Positions 11,221-23,480 are shown, numbered from the stretch's first letter. The stretch is 64,000 bases of DNA from Sipunculus nudus (GCA_026874595.1 CM049316.1:36277339-36341338), one strand, 5' to 3'. Translations and numbers: made by a program. The notes: generated by a model not told the origin, from the letters alone.

Positions 11221-13721
11221 GAAAAACCGACAGTTCCCCGCATATATGCAGGACCCGGACTTGGACTCGAGCGTCCAAGACTCGGACTTGTACTCGAGCG
11301 TCCAGAACTCGGACTTATACTCGAGCGTCCAGGACACGGACTTGTACTCGAGCATCCAGGACACGGACTTGTACTCGAGCGTCCAGGAATCGGACTTGTA
11401 CTCGAGCGTCCAGGACACGGACTTGTACTCGAGCGTCCAAGACTCGGACTGTTACTCGAGCGTCCAGGACTCGGACTTGTTCTCGAGCGTCCAGGACACG
11501 GACTTGTACTCGAGCGTCCAGGACTCGGACTTGTACTCGATCTTCCAGAACTCGGACTTGTACTCAAGCGTCCAGGAATCGGACTTATACTCGAGCTTCC
11601 AGAACTCGTACTTGGACTCAAGCATCCAGAACTCGGACTTGTACTCGAGCGTCAAGGACACGGACTTGTACTCGAGCGTCCAGGACACGGACTTGTACTC
11701 GAGCGTCCAGGACACGGACTTGTACTCGAGCGTCCAGGACTCGGACTTGCACTCGAGCGTCCAGGACTCGGACTTGTACTCGAGCCTCCAGGACACGGAC
11801 TTGTACTCGAGCGTCCAGGACTCGGACTTGGACTCGAGCGTCCAGGACTCGGACTTATACTCGAGCGTCCAGGACTCGGACTTGTACTCGAGCGTCCAGG
11901 ACACGGACTTATACTCAAGCGTCCAGGACCCGGACTTGGACTCGAGCGTCAAGGACTCGGACTTGTACTCGAGCGTCCAGGACACGGACTTATACTCGAG
12001 CGTCCAGGACACGGACTTGTACTCGAGCGTCTAGGACCCGGACTTGTACTCGAGCGTCAAGGACACGAACTTGTACTCGAGCGTCTAGGACCCGGACTTG
12101 GACTCGAGCGTCCAGGACACCGACTTATACTCGATTGTCCAGGACCCGGACTTGGACTCGAGCGTCCAGGACACGGACTTGTACTCGAGCGTCCTGGACA
12201 CGGACTTGTACTCGAGCGTCCAGGACTCGGACTGTTACTCGAGCGTCCAGGACTCGGACTTGTTCTCGAGCGTCCAGGACTCGGACTTATACTCGAGCTT
12301 CAAGAACTCGGACTTGGACTCAAGCGTCCAGAACTCGGACTTGTACTCGTGCGTCCAGGACACGGACTTGTACTCGAGCGTCCAGGACTCGGACTTGTAG
12401 TCGAGCATCCAGGACTCGGACTTATACTCGAGCTTCCAGAACTCGGACTTGGACTCAAGCGTCCAGAACTCGGACTTGTACTCGAGCGTCCAAGACTCGG
12501 ACTGATACTCGAGCGTCCAGGACTCGGACTTGTACTCGAGCGTCCAGGACTCGGACTTATACTCGAGCTTCCAGAACTCGGACTTGGACTCAAGCGTCCA
12601 GGACTCGGACTTATACTCGAGCGTCCAGGACTCGGACTTATACTCGAGCTTCCAGAACTCGGACTTGTACTCGAGCGTCCAGGACTCGGACTTGTACTCG
12701 AGCGTCCAGGACTCGGACTTGTACTCGAGCATCCCGGACTCGGACTTGTATTTGAGCGTCCAGGACTTGGACTTGTACTCGAGCGTCCAGGACACGGACT
12801 TGTACTCGAGCGTCCAGGACACGGACTTATACTCAAGCGTCCAGGACCCGGACTTGGACTCGAGCGTCCAGGACTCGGACTTGAACTCGAGCTTCCAGAA
12901 CTCGGACTTGGACTCAAGCGTCCAGAACTCGGACTTGTACTCGAGCGTCCAGGACTCGGACTGGTACTCGAGCGTCCAGGACTCGGACTTGTAGTCGAGC
13001 GTCCAGGACTCGGACTTGTACTCGAGCATCCCGGACTCGGACTTGTACTCGAGCGTCCAGGACTCGGACTTGTACTCGAGCGTACAGGACCCGGACTTTG
13101 ACTCGAGCAACCAAGACTCGGACTTGTACTCGAGCGTCCAGGACTCGGACTTATACTGGAGCTTCCAGAACTCGGACATGGACTCAAGCGTCCAGAACTC
13201 GGACTTGTACTTGAGCATCCAGGACACGGACTTGTACTCGAGCGTCCAGGACACGGACTTGTACTCGAGCGTCCGGGAATCGGACTTGTACTCGAGCGTC
13301 CAGGACTCGGACTTGTACTCGAGCGTCCAGGACTCGGACTTATACTTGAGCTTCCAGAACTCGGACTTGGACTTAAGCGTCCAGAACTCGGACTTGTACT
13401 CGAGAGTCTAGGACCCGGACTTGTACTCGAGCGTCAAGGACACGAACTTGTACTCGAGCGTCTAGGACCCGGACTTTGACTCGAGCGTTCAGGACACGGA
13501 CTTATACTCGAGCGTCCAGGACCCGGACTTGGACTCGAGCGTCCAGGACACGGACTTGTACTCGAGCGTCCAGGACACGGACTTGTACTCGAGCGTCCAG
13601 TACTCGGACTGGTACTCGAGCGTCCAGGACTCGGACTTGTACTCGAGCGTCCAGGACTCGGACTTATACTCGAGCTTCAAGAACTCGGACTTGGACTCAA
13701 GCGTCCAGAACTCAGACTTGT

Positions 13722-13870
13722 GAACCAAGGTTACCTTGACCTGTGACACTGGATTTATGGGCGACATGAATTGAGATAAATGATATTCCTTGATTTGTTG
13801 GCCGTAACCACTGCAGATTCTACATCAGTTATGGAAGAACAGTGTCCGGACTGGAGTGCACTTTTTTAGG
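13722..13870. repeat. 150-bp spacer in the minisatellite, copy 1
   Basis: Non-minisatellite insert starting GAACCAAGGTTACCTTGACC and ending near CTTTTTTAGG. It recurs at 15227 and 17300, so it marks higher-order units of 1505 and 2073 bp. The difference, 568 bp, is close to 21 minisatellite units. No ORF, RNA or transposon end is evident in the spacer; it includes the short inverted pair GGTTACC at its left end. Confidence 0.95.
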
Positions 13871-15226
13871 AACTTGAACTCGAGCGTCCAGGACTCGGAC
13901 TTTGACTCGAGCGTCCAGAACTCGGACTTGTACTCGAGCGTCAAGGACACGAACTTGTACTCGAGCGTCTAGGACCCGGACTTGGACTCTAGCGTCTAGG
14001 ACACGGACTTATACTCGAGCGTCCAGGACACGGACTTGGACTTGAGCGTCCAGAACTCGGACTTGTACTCGAGCGTCCAGGACACGGACTTATACTCGAG
14101 CGTCCAGGACCCGGACTTGGACTCGAGCGTCCAGGACACGGATTGTACTCGAGCGTCCAGGACACGGACTTGTACTCGAGCGTCCAGGACTCGGACTTGT
14201 ACTCGAGCGTCCAGGACTCGGACTTGGACTCGAGCGTCCAGGAATCGGACTTGTACTCGAGCCTCCAGGACACGGACTTGTACTCGAGCCTCCAGGACAC
14301 GGACTTGGACTCGAGCGTCCAGGACTCGGACTTGGACTCGAGCGTCCAGGACTCGGACTTGTACTCGATCGTTCAGGACTCGGACTTATACTCGAGCGTC
14401 CAGGACTCGGACTTGTACTCGAGCGTCCAGGACACGGACTTATACTCAAGCGTCCAGGACCCGGACTTGGACTCGAGCGTCCAGGACTCGGACTTGTACT
14501 CGAGCGTCCAGGACACGGACTTATACTCGAGCGTCCAAGACACGGAATTGTACTCGAGCGTCTAGGACCCGGACTTGTACTCGAGCGTCAAGGACACGAA
14601 CTTGTTCTCGAGCGTCTAGGACCCGGACTTGGACTCGAGCGTCCAGGACACCGACTTATACTCGAGTGTCCAGGACCCGGACTTGGACTCGAGCTTCCAG
14701 GACACGGACTTATACTTGAGCATCCAGGACACGGACTTGTACTCGAGCGTCCAGGACACGGACTTGTACTCGAGCGTCCGGGAATCGGACTTGTACTCGA
14801 GCGTCCAGGACTCGGACTTGTACTCGAGCGTCCAGGACTCGGACTTATACTTGAGCTTCCAGAACTCGGACTTGGACTTAAGCGTCCAGAACTCGGACTT
14901 GTACTCGAGCGTCTAGGACCCGGACTTGTACTCGAGCGTCAAGGACACGAACTTGTACTCGAGCGTCTAGGACCCGGACTTGGACTCGAGCGTTCAGGAC
15001 ACGGACTTATACTCGAGCGTCCAGGACCCGGACTTGGACTCGAGCGTCCAGGACACGGACTTGTACTCGAGCGTCCAGGACACGGACTTGTACTCGAGCG
15101 TCCAGTACTCGGACTGGTACTCGAGCGTCCAGGACTCGGACTTGTACTCGAGCGTCCAGGACTCGGACTTATACTCGAGCTTCAAGAACTCGGACTTGGA
15201 CTCAAGCGTCCAGAACTCAGACTTGT

Positions 15227-15375
15227 GAACCAAGGTTACCTTGACCTGTGACACTGGATTTATGGGCGACATGAATTGAGATAAATGATATTCCTTGATT
15301 TGTTGGCCGTAACCACTGCAGATTCTACATCAGTTATGGAAGAACAGTGTCCGGACTGGAGTGCACTTTTTTAGG
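15227..15375. repeat. 150-bp spacer in the minisatellite, copy 2
   Basis: Same sequence as the spacer at 13722. The following arrays, 15541-16071 and 17614-18144, encode identical 176-residue translations, showing that the 2073-bp block 15227-17299 and the block from 17300 onward are very recent duplicates. Confidence 0.95.
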
Positions 15376-17299
15376 AACTTGAACTCGAGCGTCCAGGACT
15401 CGGACTTTGACTCGAGCGTCCAGAACTCGGACTTGTACTCGAGCGTCAAGGACACGAACTTGTACTCGAGCGTCTAGGACCCGGACTTGGACTCTAGCGT
15501 CTAGGACACGGACTTATACTCGAGCGTCCAGGACACGGACTTGGACTTGAGCGTCCAGAACTCGGACTTGTACTCGAGCGTCCAGGACACGGACTTATAC
15601 TCGAGCGTCCAGGACCCGGACTTGGACTCGAGCGTCCAGGACACGGACTTGTACTCGAGCGTCCAGGACACGGACTTGTACTCGAGCGTCCAGGACTCGG
15701 ACTTGTACTCGAGCGTCCAGGACTCGGACTTGGACTCGAGCGTCCAGGAATCGGACTTGTACTCGAGCCTCCAGGACACGGACTTGTACTCGAGCCTCCA
15801 GGACACGGACTTGGACTCGAGCGTCCAGGACTCGGACTTGGACTCGAGCGTCCAGGACTCGGACTTGTACTCGATCGTTCAGGACTCGGACTTATACTCG
15901 AGCGTCCAGGACTCGGACTTGTACTCGAGCGTCCAGGACACGGACTTATACTCAAGCGTCCAGGACCCGGACTTGGACTCGAGCGTCCAGGACTCGGACT
16001 TGTACTCGAGCGTCCAGGACACGGACTTATACTCGAGCGTCCAAGACACGGAATTGTACTCGAGCGTCTAGGACCCGGACTTGTACTCGAGCGTCAAGGA
16101 CACGAACTTGTTCTCGAGCGTCTAGGACCCGGACTTGGACTCGAGCGTCCAGGACACCGACTTATACTCGAGTGTCCAGGACCCGGACTTGGACTCGAGC
16201 TTCCAGGACACGGACTTGTACTCGAGCGTCCAGGACACGGACTTGTACTCGAGCGTCCAGGACTCGGACTTGTACTCGAGCGTCCAGGACTCGGACTTGT
16301 ACTCGAGCGTCCAGGACTCGGACTTATACTCGAGCTTCAAGAACTCGGACTTGGACTCAAGCGTCCAGAACTCGGACTTGTACTCGTGCGTCCAGGACAC
16401 GGACTTGTACTCGAGCGTCCAGGACTCGGACTTGTAGTCGAGCGTCCAGGACTCGGACTTATACTCGAGCTTCCAGAACTCGGACTTGGACTCAAGCGTC
16501 CAGAACTCGGACTTGTACTCGAGCGTCCAGGACTCGGACTGGTACTCGAGCGTCCAGGACTCGGACTTGTACTCGAGCGTCCAGGACTCGGACTTATACT
16601 CGAGCTTCCAGAACTCGGACTTGGACTCAAGCGTCCAGAACTCGGACTTGTACTCGTGCGTCCAGGACACGGACTTGTACTCGAGCGTCCAGGACTCGGA
16701 CTTGTACTCGAGCGTCCAGGACTCGGACTTGTACTCGAACATCCCGGACTCGGACTTGTACTCGAGCGTCCAGGACTCGGACTTGTACTCGAGCGTCCAG
16801 GACTCGGACTTTTACTCGAGCGTCCAGGACACGGACTTATACTCAAGCGTCCAGGACCCGGACTTGGACTCGAGCGTCCAGGACTCGGACTTGTACTCGA
16901 GCTTCCAGAACTCGGACTTGGACTCAAGCGTCCAGAACTCGGACTTGTACTCGAGCGTCCAGGACTCGGACTGGTACTCGAGCGTCCAGGACTCGGACTT
17001 GTACTCGAGCGTCCAGGACTCGGACTTATACTCGAGCTTCCAGAACTCGGACTTGGACTCAAGCGTCCAGAACTCGGACTTGTACTCGTGCGTCCAGGAC
17101 ACGGACTTGTACTCGAGCGTCCAGGACTCGGACTTGTACTCGAGCGTCCAGGACACGGACTTGTACTCGAGCGTCCAGTACTCGGACTGGTACTCGAGCG
17201 TCCAGGACTCGGACTTGTACTCGAGCGTCCAGGACTCGGACTTATACTCGAGCTTCAAGAACTCGGACTTGGACTCAAGCGTCCAGAACTCAGACTTGT

Positions 17300-17448
17300 G
17301 AACCAAGGTTACCTTGACCTGTGACACTGGATTTATGGGCGACATGAATTGAGATAAATGATATTCCTTGATTTGTTGGCCGTAACCACTGCAGATTCTA
17401 CATCAGTTATGGAAGAGCAGTGTCCGGACTGGAGTGCACTTTTTTAGG
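17300..17448. repeat. 150-bp spacer in the minisatellite, copy 3
   Basis: Third copy of the spacer, with one visible substitution (GGAAGAGCAG instead of GGAAGAACAG). The array after it runs to 19475 without another spacer. Confidence 0.95.
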
Positions 17449-19475
17449 AACTTGAACTCGAGCGTCCAGGACTCGGACTTTGACTCGAGCGTCCAGAACT
17501 CGGACTTGTACTCGAGCGTCAAGGACACGAACTTGTACTCGAGCGTCTAGGACCCGGACTTGGACTCTAGCGTCTAGGACACGGACTTATACTCGAGCGT
17601 CCAGGACACGGACTTGGACTTGAGCGTCCAGAACTCGGACTTGTACTCGAGCGTCCAGGACACGGACTTATACTCGAGCGTCCAGGACCCGGACTTGGAC
17701 TCGAGCGTCCAGGACACGGACTTGTACTCGAGCGTCCAGGACACGGACTTGTACTCGAGCGTCCAGGACTCGGACTTGTACTCGAGCGTCCAGGACTCGG
17801 ACTTGGACTCGAGCGTCCAGGAATCGGACTTGTACTCGAGCCTCCAGGACACGGACTTGTACTCGAGCCTCCAGGACACGGACTTGGACTCGAGCGTCCA
17901 GGACTCGGACTTGGACTCGAGCGTCCAGGACTCGGACTTGTACTCGATCGTTCAGGACTCGGACTTATACTCGAGCGTCCAGGACTCGGACTTGTACTCG
18001 AGCGTCCAGGACACGGACTTATACTCAAGCGTCCAGGACCCGGACTTGGACTCGAGCGTCCAGGACTCGGACTTGTACTCGAGCGTCCAGGACACGGACT
18101 TATACTCGAGCGTCCAAGACACGGAATTGTACTCGAGCGTCTAGGACCCGGACTTGTACTCGAGCGTCAAGGACACGAACTTGTTCTCGAGCGTCTAGGA
18201 CCCGGACTTGGACTCGAGCGACCAGGACACCGACTTATACTCGAGTGTCCAGGACCCGGACTTGGACTCGAGCTTCCAGGACACGGACTTGTACTCGAGC
18301 GTCCAGGACACGGACTTGTACTCGAGCGTCCAGGACTCGGACTTGTACTCGAGCGTCCAGGACTCGGACTTGTACTCGAGCGTCCAGGACTCGGACTTAT
18401 ACTCGAGCTTCAAGAACTCGGACTTGGACTCAAGCGTCCAGAACTCGGACTTGTACTCGTGCGTCCAGGACACGGACTTGTACTCGAGCGTCCAGGACTC
18501 GGACTTGTAGTCGAGCGTCCAGGACTCGGACTTATACTCGAGCTTCCAGAACTCGGACTTGGACTCAAGCGTCCAGAACTCGGACTTGTACTCGAGCGTC
18601 CAGGACTCGGACTGGTACTCGAGCGTCCAGGACTCGGACTTGTACTCGAGCGTCCAGGACTCGGACTTATACTCGAGCTTCCAGAACTCGGACTTGGACT
18701 CAAGCGTCCAGAACTCGGACTTGTACTCGTGCGTCCAGGACACGGACTTGTACTCGAGCGTCCAGGACTCGGACTTGTACTCGAGCGTCCAGGACTCGGA
18801 CTTGTACTCGAACATCCCGGACTCGGACTTGTACTCGAGCGTCCAGGACTCGGACTTGTACTCGAGCGTCCAGGACTCGGACTTTTACTCGAGCGTCCAG
18901 GACACGGACTTATACTCAAGCGTCCAGGACCCGGACTTGGACTCGAGCGTCCAGGACTCGGACTTGTACTCGAGCTTCCAGAACTCGGACTTGGACTCAA
19001 GCGTCCAGAACTCGGACTTGTACTCGAGCGTCCAGGACTCGGACTGGTACTCGAGCGTCCAGGACTCGGACTTGTACTCGAGCGTCCAGGACTCGGACTT
19101 ATACTCGAGCTTCCAGAACTCGGACTTGGACTCAAGCGTCCAGAACTCGGACTTGTACTCGTGCGTCCAGGACACGGACTTGTACTCGAGCGTCCAGGAC
19201 TCGGACTTGTACTCGAGCGTCCAGGACTCGGACTTGTACTCGAGCATCCCGGACTCGGACTTGTACTCGAGCGTCCAGGACTCGGACTTGTACTCGAGCG
19301 TCCAGGACTCGGACTTGTACTCGAGCGTCCAGGACTCGGACTTGTACTCGAGCGTCCCGGACACGGACTTGTATTCGAGCGTCCAGGACTCGGACTTATA
19401 CCCGAGCGTCAAGGACACGGACTTTGGACTCGAGCTTCCAGGACTCGGACTTGAACTCGAAGGTAAGGACTCGAG

Positions 19476-20340
19476 AAATCAGACCTAATCCATCTGGAGT
19501 ACAGTAGAAAAAGTCACAACCTATGAAAACATATAAACAGTTGGAAATACAAACAGAATGTTACAAAAAAATATTGTATATACCAAGCTTAAGGGTCTGC
19601 ATCCAGAACTAAATGTAATTAAAACTTAAAATAAAATCACGTGTAAACTAACATAAAAATACATAGGATAATCTGAAATTTCTATTTCAAATTTCTTTTT
19701 TATAGGGAGATTTTGATATGGGACGGACTTGGACTCTGACTTCAGATGACTCAGACTCGAAGAAAGTAAACTTAGACACTAACAAGTGCAGTCTGCACTC
19801 GAACTCGGATGGTGTTGACGCAACCACACTAATTATCTACATGGTGTGACGCACGGGCGTCATTGTTGGATAAAACCAGATTTGTTAGGGTCAGAACCAG
19901 TACGGAATCGGCGTGAAGCTACTATATTATATCCTGTCTGTGTTCTATGTCCAGCATGCCAGGCATATACAAGGTATCACAATCAATACCAGCATCTTGC
20001 CAGGTCATTTCCAATATGAAATAGTAGCAGGATTGTCTTATAGATCACTTTTCTTTTCTTTCCAACCACGTACAATTCATCATGACCTTAGCTTGAGAAG
20101 GGAGAGGAGTTACCGTTTACTTTATTATTCTTAGAAAGAGGGATCCTTACAAAAGGGAGGTAAAACAATACAAATTTTTTCTTCGGTCAGGGGGAGTTTA
20201 AACACTATAAAATATCGATTATTTTTGTCCAGTGTGCCAAGGGAAGTGAGGAGTTCTACAATTTTGAGGGGTTTAGTAAAATTGTAAACTCAAAGTGTTT
20301 ATCAATCATTGTATCATGGTTAACAATCGTGTCATTATAT
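19476..20340. other. Array flank and intergenic DNA
   Basis: No gene recognised. Scattered GGACTTGGACTCTGAC and GACTCAGACTCGAAG words at 19720-19815 resemble degraded minisatellite sequence outside the array. Confidence 0.55.
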
Positions 20341-20349
20341 AATTATCTG

Positions 20350-20351
<2 letters not shown>

Positions 20352-20380
<29 letters not shown>
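20352..20380. repeat. (TA)n microsatellite at the LTR boundary
   Basis: TA repeat lying directly against the outer end of the long terminal repeat that follows. Confidence 0.95.
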
Positions 20381-20385
<5 letters not shown>

Positions 20386-20759
20386 CCGTCATAAATTCCA
20401 AAGAAGACCTATAACTGCTGCATGTATCGGAAAAGGTTCCACAAACTGACCCACACTCTTCCATGCCCGCTGGAATATTTTTCTCCTCCCTCCCGGTTCT
20501 AAAACATAGCCCCTCTTTATAGCTTCTCATCTCAAGCTGAGAACATTTCATTTCCCGAACAATCTTAAGAACAATACATAATGCATAGTACACACGCGTT
20601 ACAGGAAACATCTAGAACAAGAATGCTGTATTTCTACATGTTCTAGGGTTCACAGGTGAGCCGGCCCAGCTTGGCCAGGCGAGAAAACCCAAGACTAGCA
20701 TGACCGCTGCTAATGCTAGCGCTGCACATACAAATACAATAAAAGAGACATCTGTAACA
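20380..20759 (-). mobile_element. 3' long terminal repeat of the minus-strand gypsy-type element
   Basis: Read on the minus strand it starts TGTTACAGATGTCTC and ends near GACGGATTTT. It is preceded by the purine tract AAAGGAGGGGGAG (complement of 20760-20772), the expected polypurine primer site directly upstream of a 3' LTR. A related LTR of about 400 bp stands alone at 40179-40579, confirming the boundaries within a few bases. No partner 5' LTR is found. Confidence 0.85.
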
Positions 20760-20904
20760 CTCCCCCTCCTTTAAGAAAAAAAGAAAGGTTTCTAAAAAAA
20801 AACTTTCTTTTTGCGATCACAATTACTAAATGTTTTCAACATCTCAAAAATTATCTTATATTGAACATTACATAAACATCTCGTTTACAATATTTCATAA
20901 ACAT

Positions 20905-21398
20905 CTCGATAAGCAGTAAGCAAGTACATTGTCCTTCCCATTAATGCGCCTGATTTCAAGATTGTAATCCTGTAAAAACAAACTCCATCTCAACAATCTT
21001 TGATTTTTACACTTCAACTTGTTCATGAACGTGAGGGGATTGTGATTACTGAAGACAATGATAGGCTTGACTGATGAAGTAACATAAACTTCAAATGTTG
21101 CAATGCCAAAATCAAAGCCATACGTTCTTTTTTAATAGTAGAGTAGTTTTCTAGGTTAATTTGCATTAAACTTTCTTGAAAAATAACAAATTGGATGATC
21201 TATGCCATTATTGCCTTCTTGGAACAACACAACACCAGCAGCAATATCACTAGCATCTACAGCCAACTTAAGAGGTACAGAAAAGTCTGGAGCTACTAAA
21301 ACTGGTGAACTTTGCAGAATTGCTTTGAAATTCTGAAATGCATTTTCATACGGAACATTCCATACAAACTTTTGTTTCTTCTTTAACAAATTGGTCAA
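20905..21398 (-). pseudogene. Gypsy-type RNaseH domain
   Basis: Minus-strand translation contains FVWNVPYENAFQNFKAIL, APDFSVPLKLAVDASDIAAG and DHPICYFSRKFN (21156-21398). In the next stretch come NHNPLTFMNKL and RLLRWSLFLQDYNLEI with GKDNVLAYCLSR, ending near 20905. The pattern VDAS, YFSRK, NPL and a final D/Y-LSR is that of Ty3/gypsy RNaseH. The second half is in another frame with a stop near 21150, so the protein is broken. It removes the RNA strand during reverse transcription and directly follows RT. Confidence 0.92.
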
Positions 21399-21402
21399 AG
21401 GT

Positions 21403-22370
21403 TCAAGCTACAGCAGAAAAATTTGGACAAAACTTCCTGTAATATCCAACCATACCAAGAAAACGCATTATTTGCTTTTTGTTTTCTGGTCTAGGAAGAG
21501 CAGAAATAGCACTCATTTTAGCATCAACAGGTTTTACTTGACCCTGCCCTACAATATGACCCAAAAATATAACTTGTGCATGACTAAACTCAGATTTAAC
21601 TAAGTTGATGATCAGACATGCTTCACTGAGTCTTTCGAAAAGGTTGCGCAGAATTTTCAGATGTTTCTCCCAGGTGTGGCTATACACGATAAGGTCACCA
21701 AATATGCGTCGCAGCCCTGAATGTCCTTGACAACCATATGGATGAGGCGCCTGAACGTGGCTGGCGAGTTCTTCATGCCAAACGGCATAACTTTATACTG
21801 GTACAGTCCTTGCGGCGTCACAAACGCTGACACTTCCTTCACACGTACTGTCAGCGGAACTTGCCAGAATCCTTTTAGCAAGTCAAACTTGGAAACATAC
21901 AATCATCGATCCTCGGAATCGGGAACGTGTCAGTCTTGGTGACAGAGTTCAGTTTTTGATAATCTGTACACATACGGTAACTTCCATCAGGTTTTGGCAC
22001 AAGAATACATGGTGAACTCCAGTTACTGTTACTAGGTTCAATAAAATCATTGTCCAGCAAATATTGAATCTCATCCTGTAGACACTTTTGCTTTTCTGGA
22101 TTCAGTCGATAAGGATGCTGCTTGACTGCGCTTGCCTAGCCGACATCGAAGTCATGGCACAATATGTTAGTTCGCGTTGGAATGTCACTAAACAAATGTT
22201 CATAATTCCGCAGCAGGTTCTTGGGGTCTTGTTCTTGTTGTGCGGTAAGGTGTGACAGTTTGGCATCCAGGTTGTTAAGCACGTCTGAGTTTTTTAGTGG
22301 TACTGAGACTGCATGTCTACATCACACTAACAATCAGTATCTACATCGACTGGGTCAGGGTCAGTTTTCA
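21403..22370 (-). pseudogene. Gypsy-type reverse transcriptase with N-terminal linker
   Basis: Minus strand. A linker with LKNSDVLNNLDAKLSHL and KNLLRNYEHLFSDIPTRTN (about 22290-22160) leads to QHPYRLNPEKQ and EIQYLLDNDFIEPSNSNWSS. The polymerase core follows: PCILVPKPDGSYRMCTDYQK, then KFDLLKGFWQVPLT, FVTPQGLYQYKVMPFGMKNS, then LGHIVGQGQVKP and FLGMVGYYRKFCPNFSAVA. These are standard Ty3/gypsy RT landmarks. A single-base deletion near 21690 falls inside the catalytic Y-x-D-D box and shifts the frame; further frameshifts separate the pieces and an in-frame stop sits near 22142. The linker joins RT to the integrase upstream, so the order integrase-RT is real and not two elements pasted together. 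Confidence 0.93.
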
Positions 22371-22433
22371 CACAATTAACAGCAGTATCATTATGTACAA
22401 CATCTGAAGCGCTATTTCTGTCATAATATGGTT

Positions 22434-23480
22434 TTAACATGTAAACATGGCAGAGTTGTTTCTTCTTACGCCTATCTGTGTCAACAGTATGTAGTTTAAA
22501 TCACTGACTTTCTTCTCAACAATGTATGGACCAAAATACCTTGCTTGCAGAGGTTTGCCAAGGATAGTTAGTAAGGCAAGGGCCTTTTCACCAGGCTCAA
22601 ACGTCCTACTTACAGTGTGCTTGTCGTACTTTGTTTTCATTTTATTTTTTGCAGATTTTATATTTGACTTTTGCAATCTCACAAGCATTGTGTAGTTTTG
22701 TGCGAAAGTCTGAGACATACTGCAACAAACTGAGACAATCAGGATTTTCACACTAGAGTTTTTCTTTAAGCAGTTTTAATTGATGTTCAGTTGGAGGTCC
22801 ATGTTCGAAAACTAGTTTAGAGGGACTGAAACCCAAGGAGTCTCGATAGGATTCTCTGACAGCAAACAGCAATAGGTGGAATCCTTTATCCCAGTCCTTC
22901 TGTGTGTCATGGCAATAGGTCCTAATCAAGTTTTTTTTAATGTCTGGTGAAAACGCTCGAGGGCGTCCTGACTTTCAGGATGGTATGGCGAAGAGCTGTA
23001 CTGTTTGATACCTAGCTCAAGCATAACTAGTTTGAAAAGGCCAGACATAAAATTAGACCCTTGGTCAGACTGGACGGATTTTGGTAGTCCAAAGATTGTA
23101 AAAAACATGTTCAGAGCCTTGACAACACTTTTGGCATTAATTTTGCGCAATGGTATTTACTCAGGGAACCTGGTAGATAATTATCAGAATGTATTCATGC
23201 CCGGATTTTGTTATGGGCAGTGGTCCAACACAATCAAGAATAATTCTACTAAATGGTTCCTCGAAAACAGAAATAGGCCTAAGTGGGGCTTTAGGAGGAT
23301 TCTGATTTGCCTTGCCCACCATCTGGCATGTATGGCATGATTTACATTATTGTACAACATCTTTCCTGAGGTTAGGCCAATAGAAGTGTTTACTACCTTT
23401 CTGATAAGTTTTATTTATACCTAAATGGCCAGACAAAGAAGCCTCATGTGCCATGCTTAGAATTTCAAAATTAAGCGAAA
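22434..23480 (-). pseudogene. Gypsy-type integrase, located upstream of RT
   Basis: Minus strand. An HHCC zinc-finger remnant comes first (SLSGHLGINKTYQKG, then a C-x2-C pair next to QMVGKANQNPPKAPLRPI, about 23445-23260). The catalytic core follows: NMFFTIFGLPKSVQSDQGSN, then QYSSSPYHPESQDALERFHQ (23110-22930), with the DQGSN aspartate and ALERF glutamate. The C-terminal GPY-type module has KTKYDKHTVSRTFEPGEKAL and ARYFGPYIVEKKVSDLNYIL (22640-22470). It catalyses insertion of the retrotransposon cDNA. Frameshifts occur before and after the core. Ty3/gypsy elements normally have integrase last; here it precedes RT, as in the GmR1-like lineage. Gag, protease and 5' LTR are missing beyond about 23560. 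Confidence 0.9.

Larger units (their letters stand above)
11249..19475. repeat. 27-bp minisatellite, about 290 units (8.2 kb)
   Basis: Tandem units of 27 bp containing GGACTCGGACTTG and TACTCGAGCGTCC; most hold a CTCGAG site. Because 27 is divisible by three, a unit without a stop leaves a frame open across many copies. This produces long ORFs on both strands: SVQDSDLYS-type 9-residue repeats on plus, SWTLEYKSE-type on minus, and TRASRTRTC or GLGLVLERP in other plus frames. Common variants (CTC/CAC/CCC, TTG/TTA, TAC/GAC, GTC/TTC/ATC) change the encoded residue in every frame, stops from GTCTAGGAC recur, and no frame looks protected. I therefore treat the array as noncoding. Confidence 0.95.

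Noticed and set aside
11246-12034. 262-codon ORF and other long ORFs (up to 420 codons) in the minisatellite
   Set aside because: They are open only because the 27-bp unit lacks stops in several frames; overlapping ORFs exist in most frames of both strands, and variation is not synonymous in any frame.
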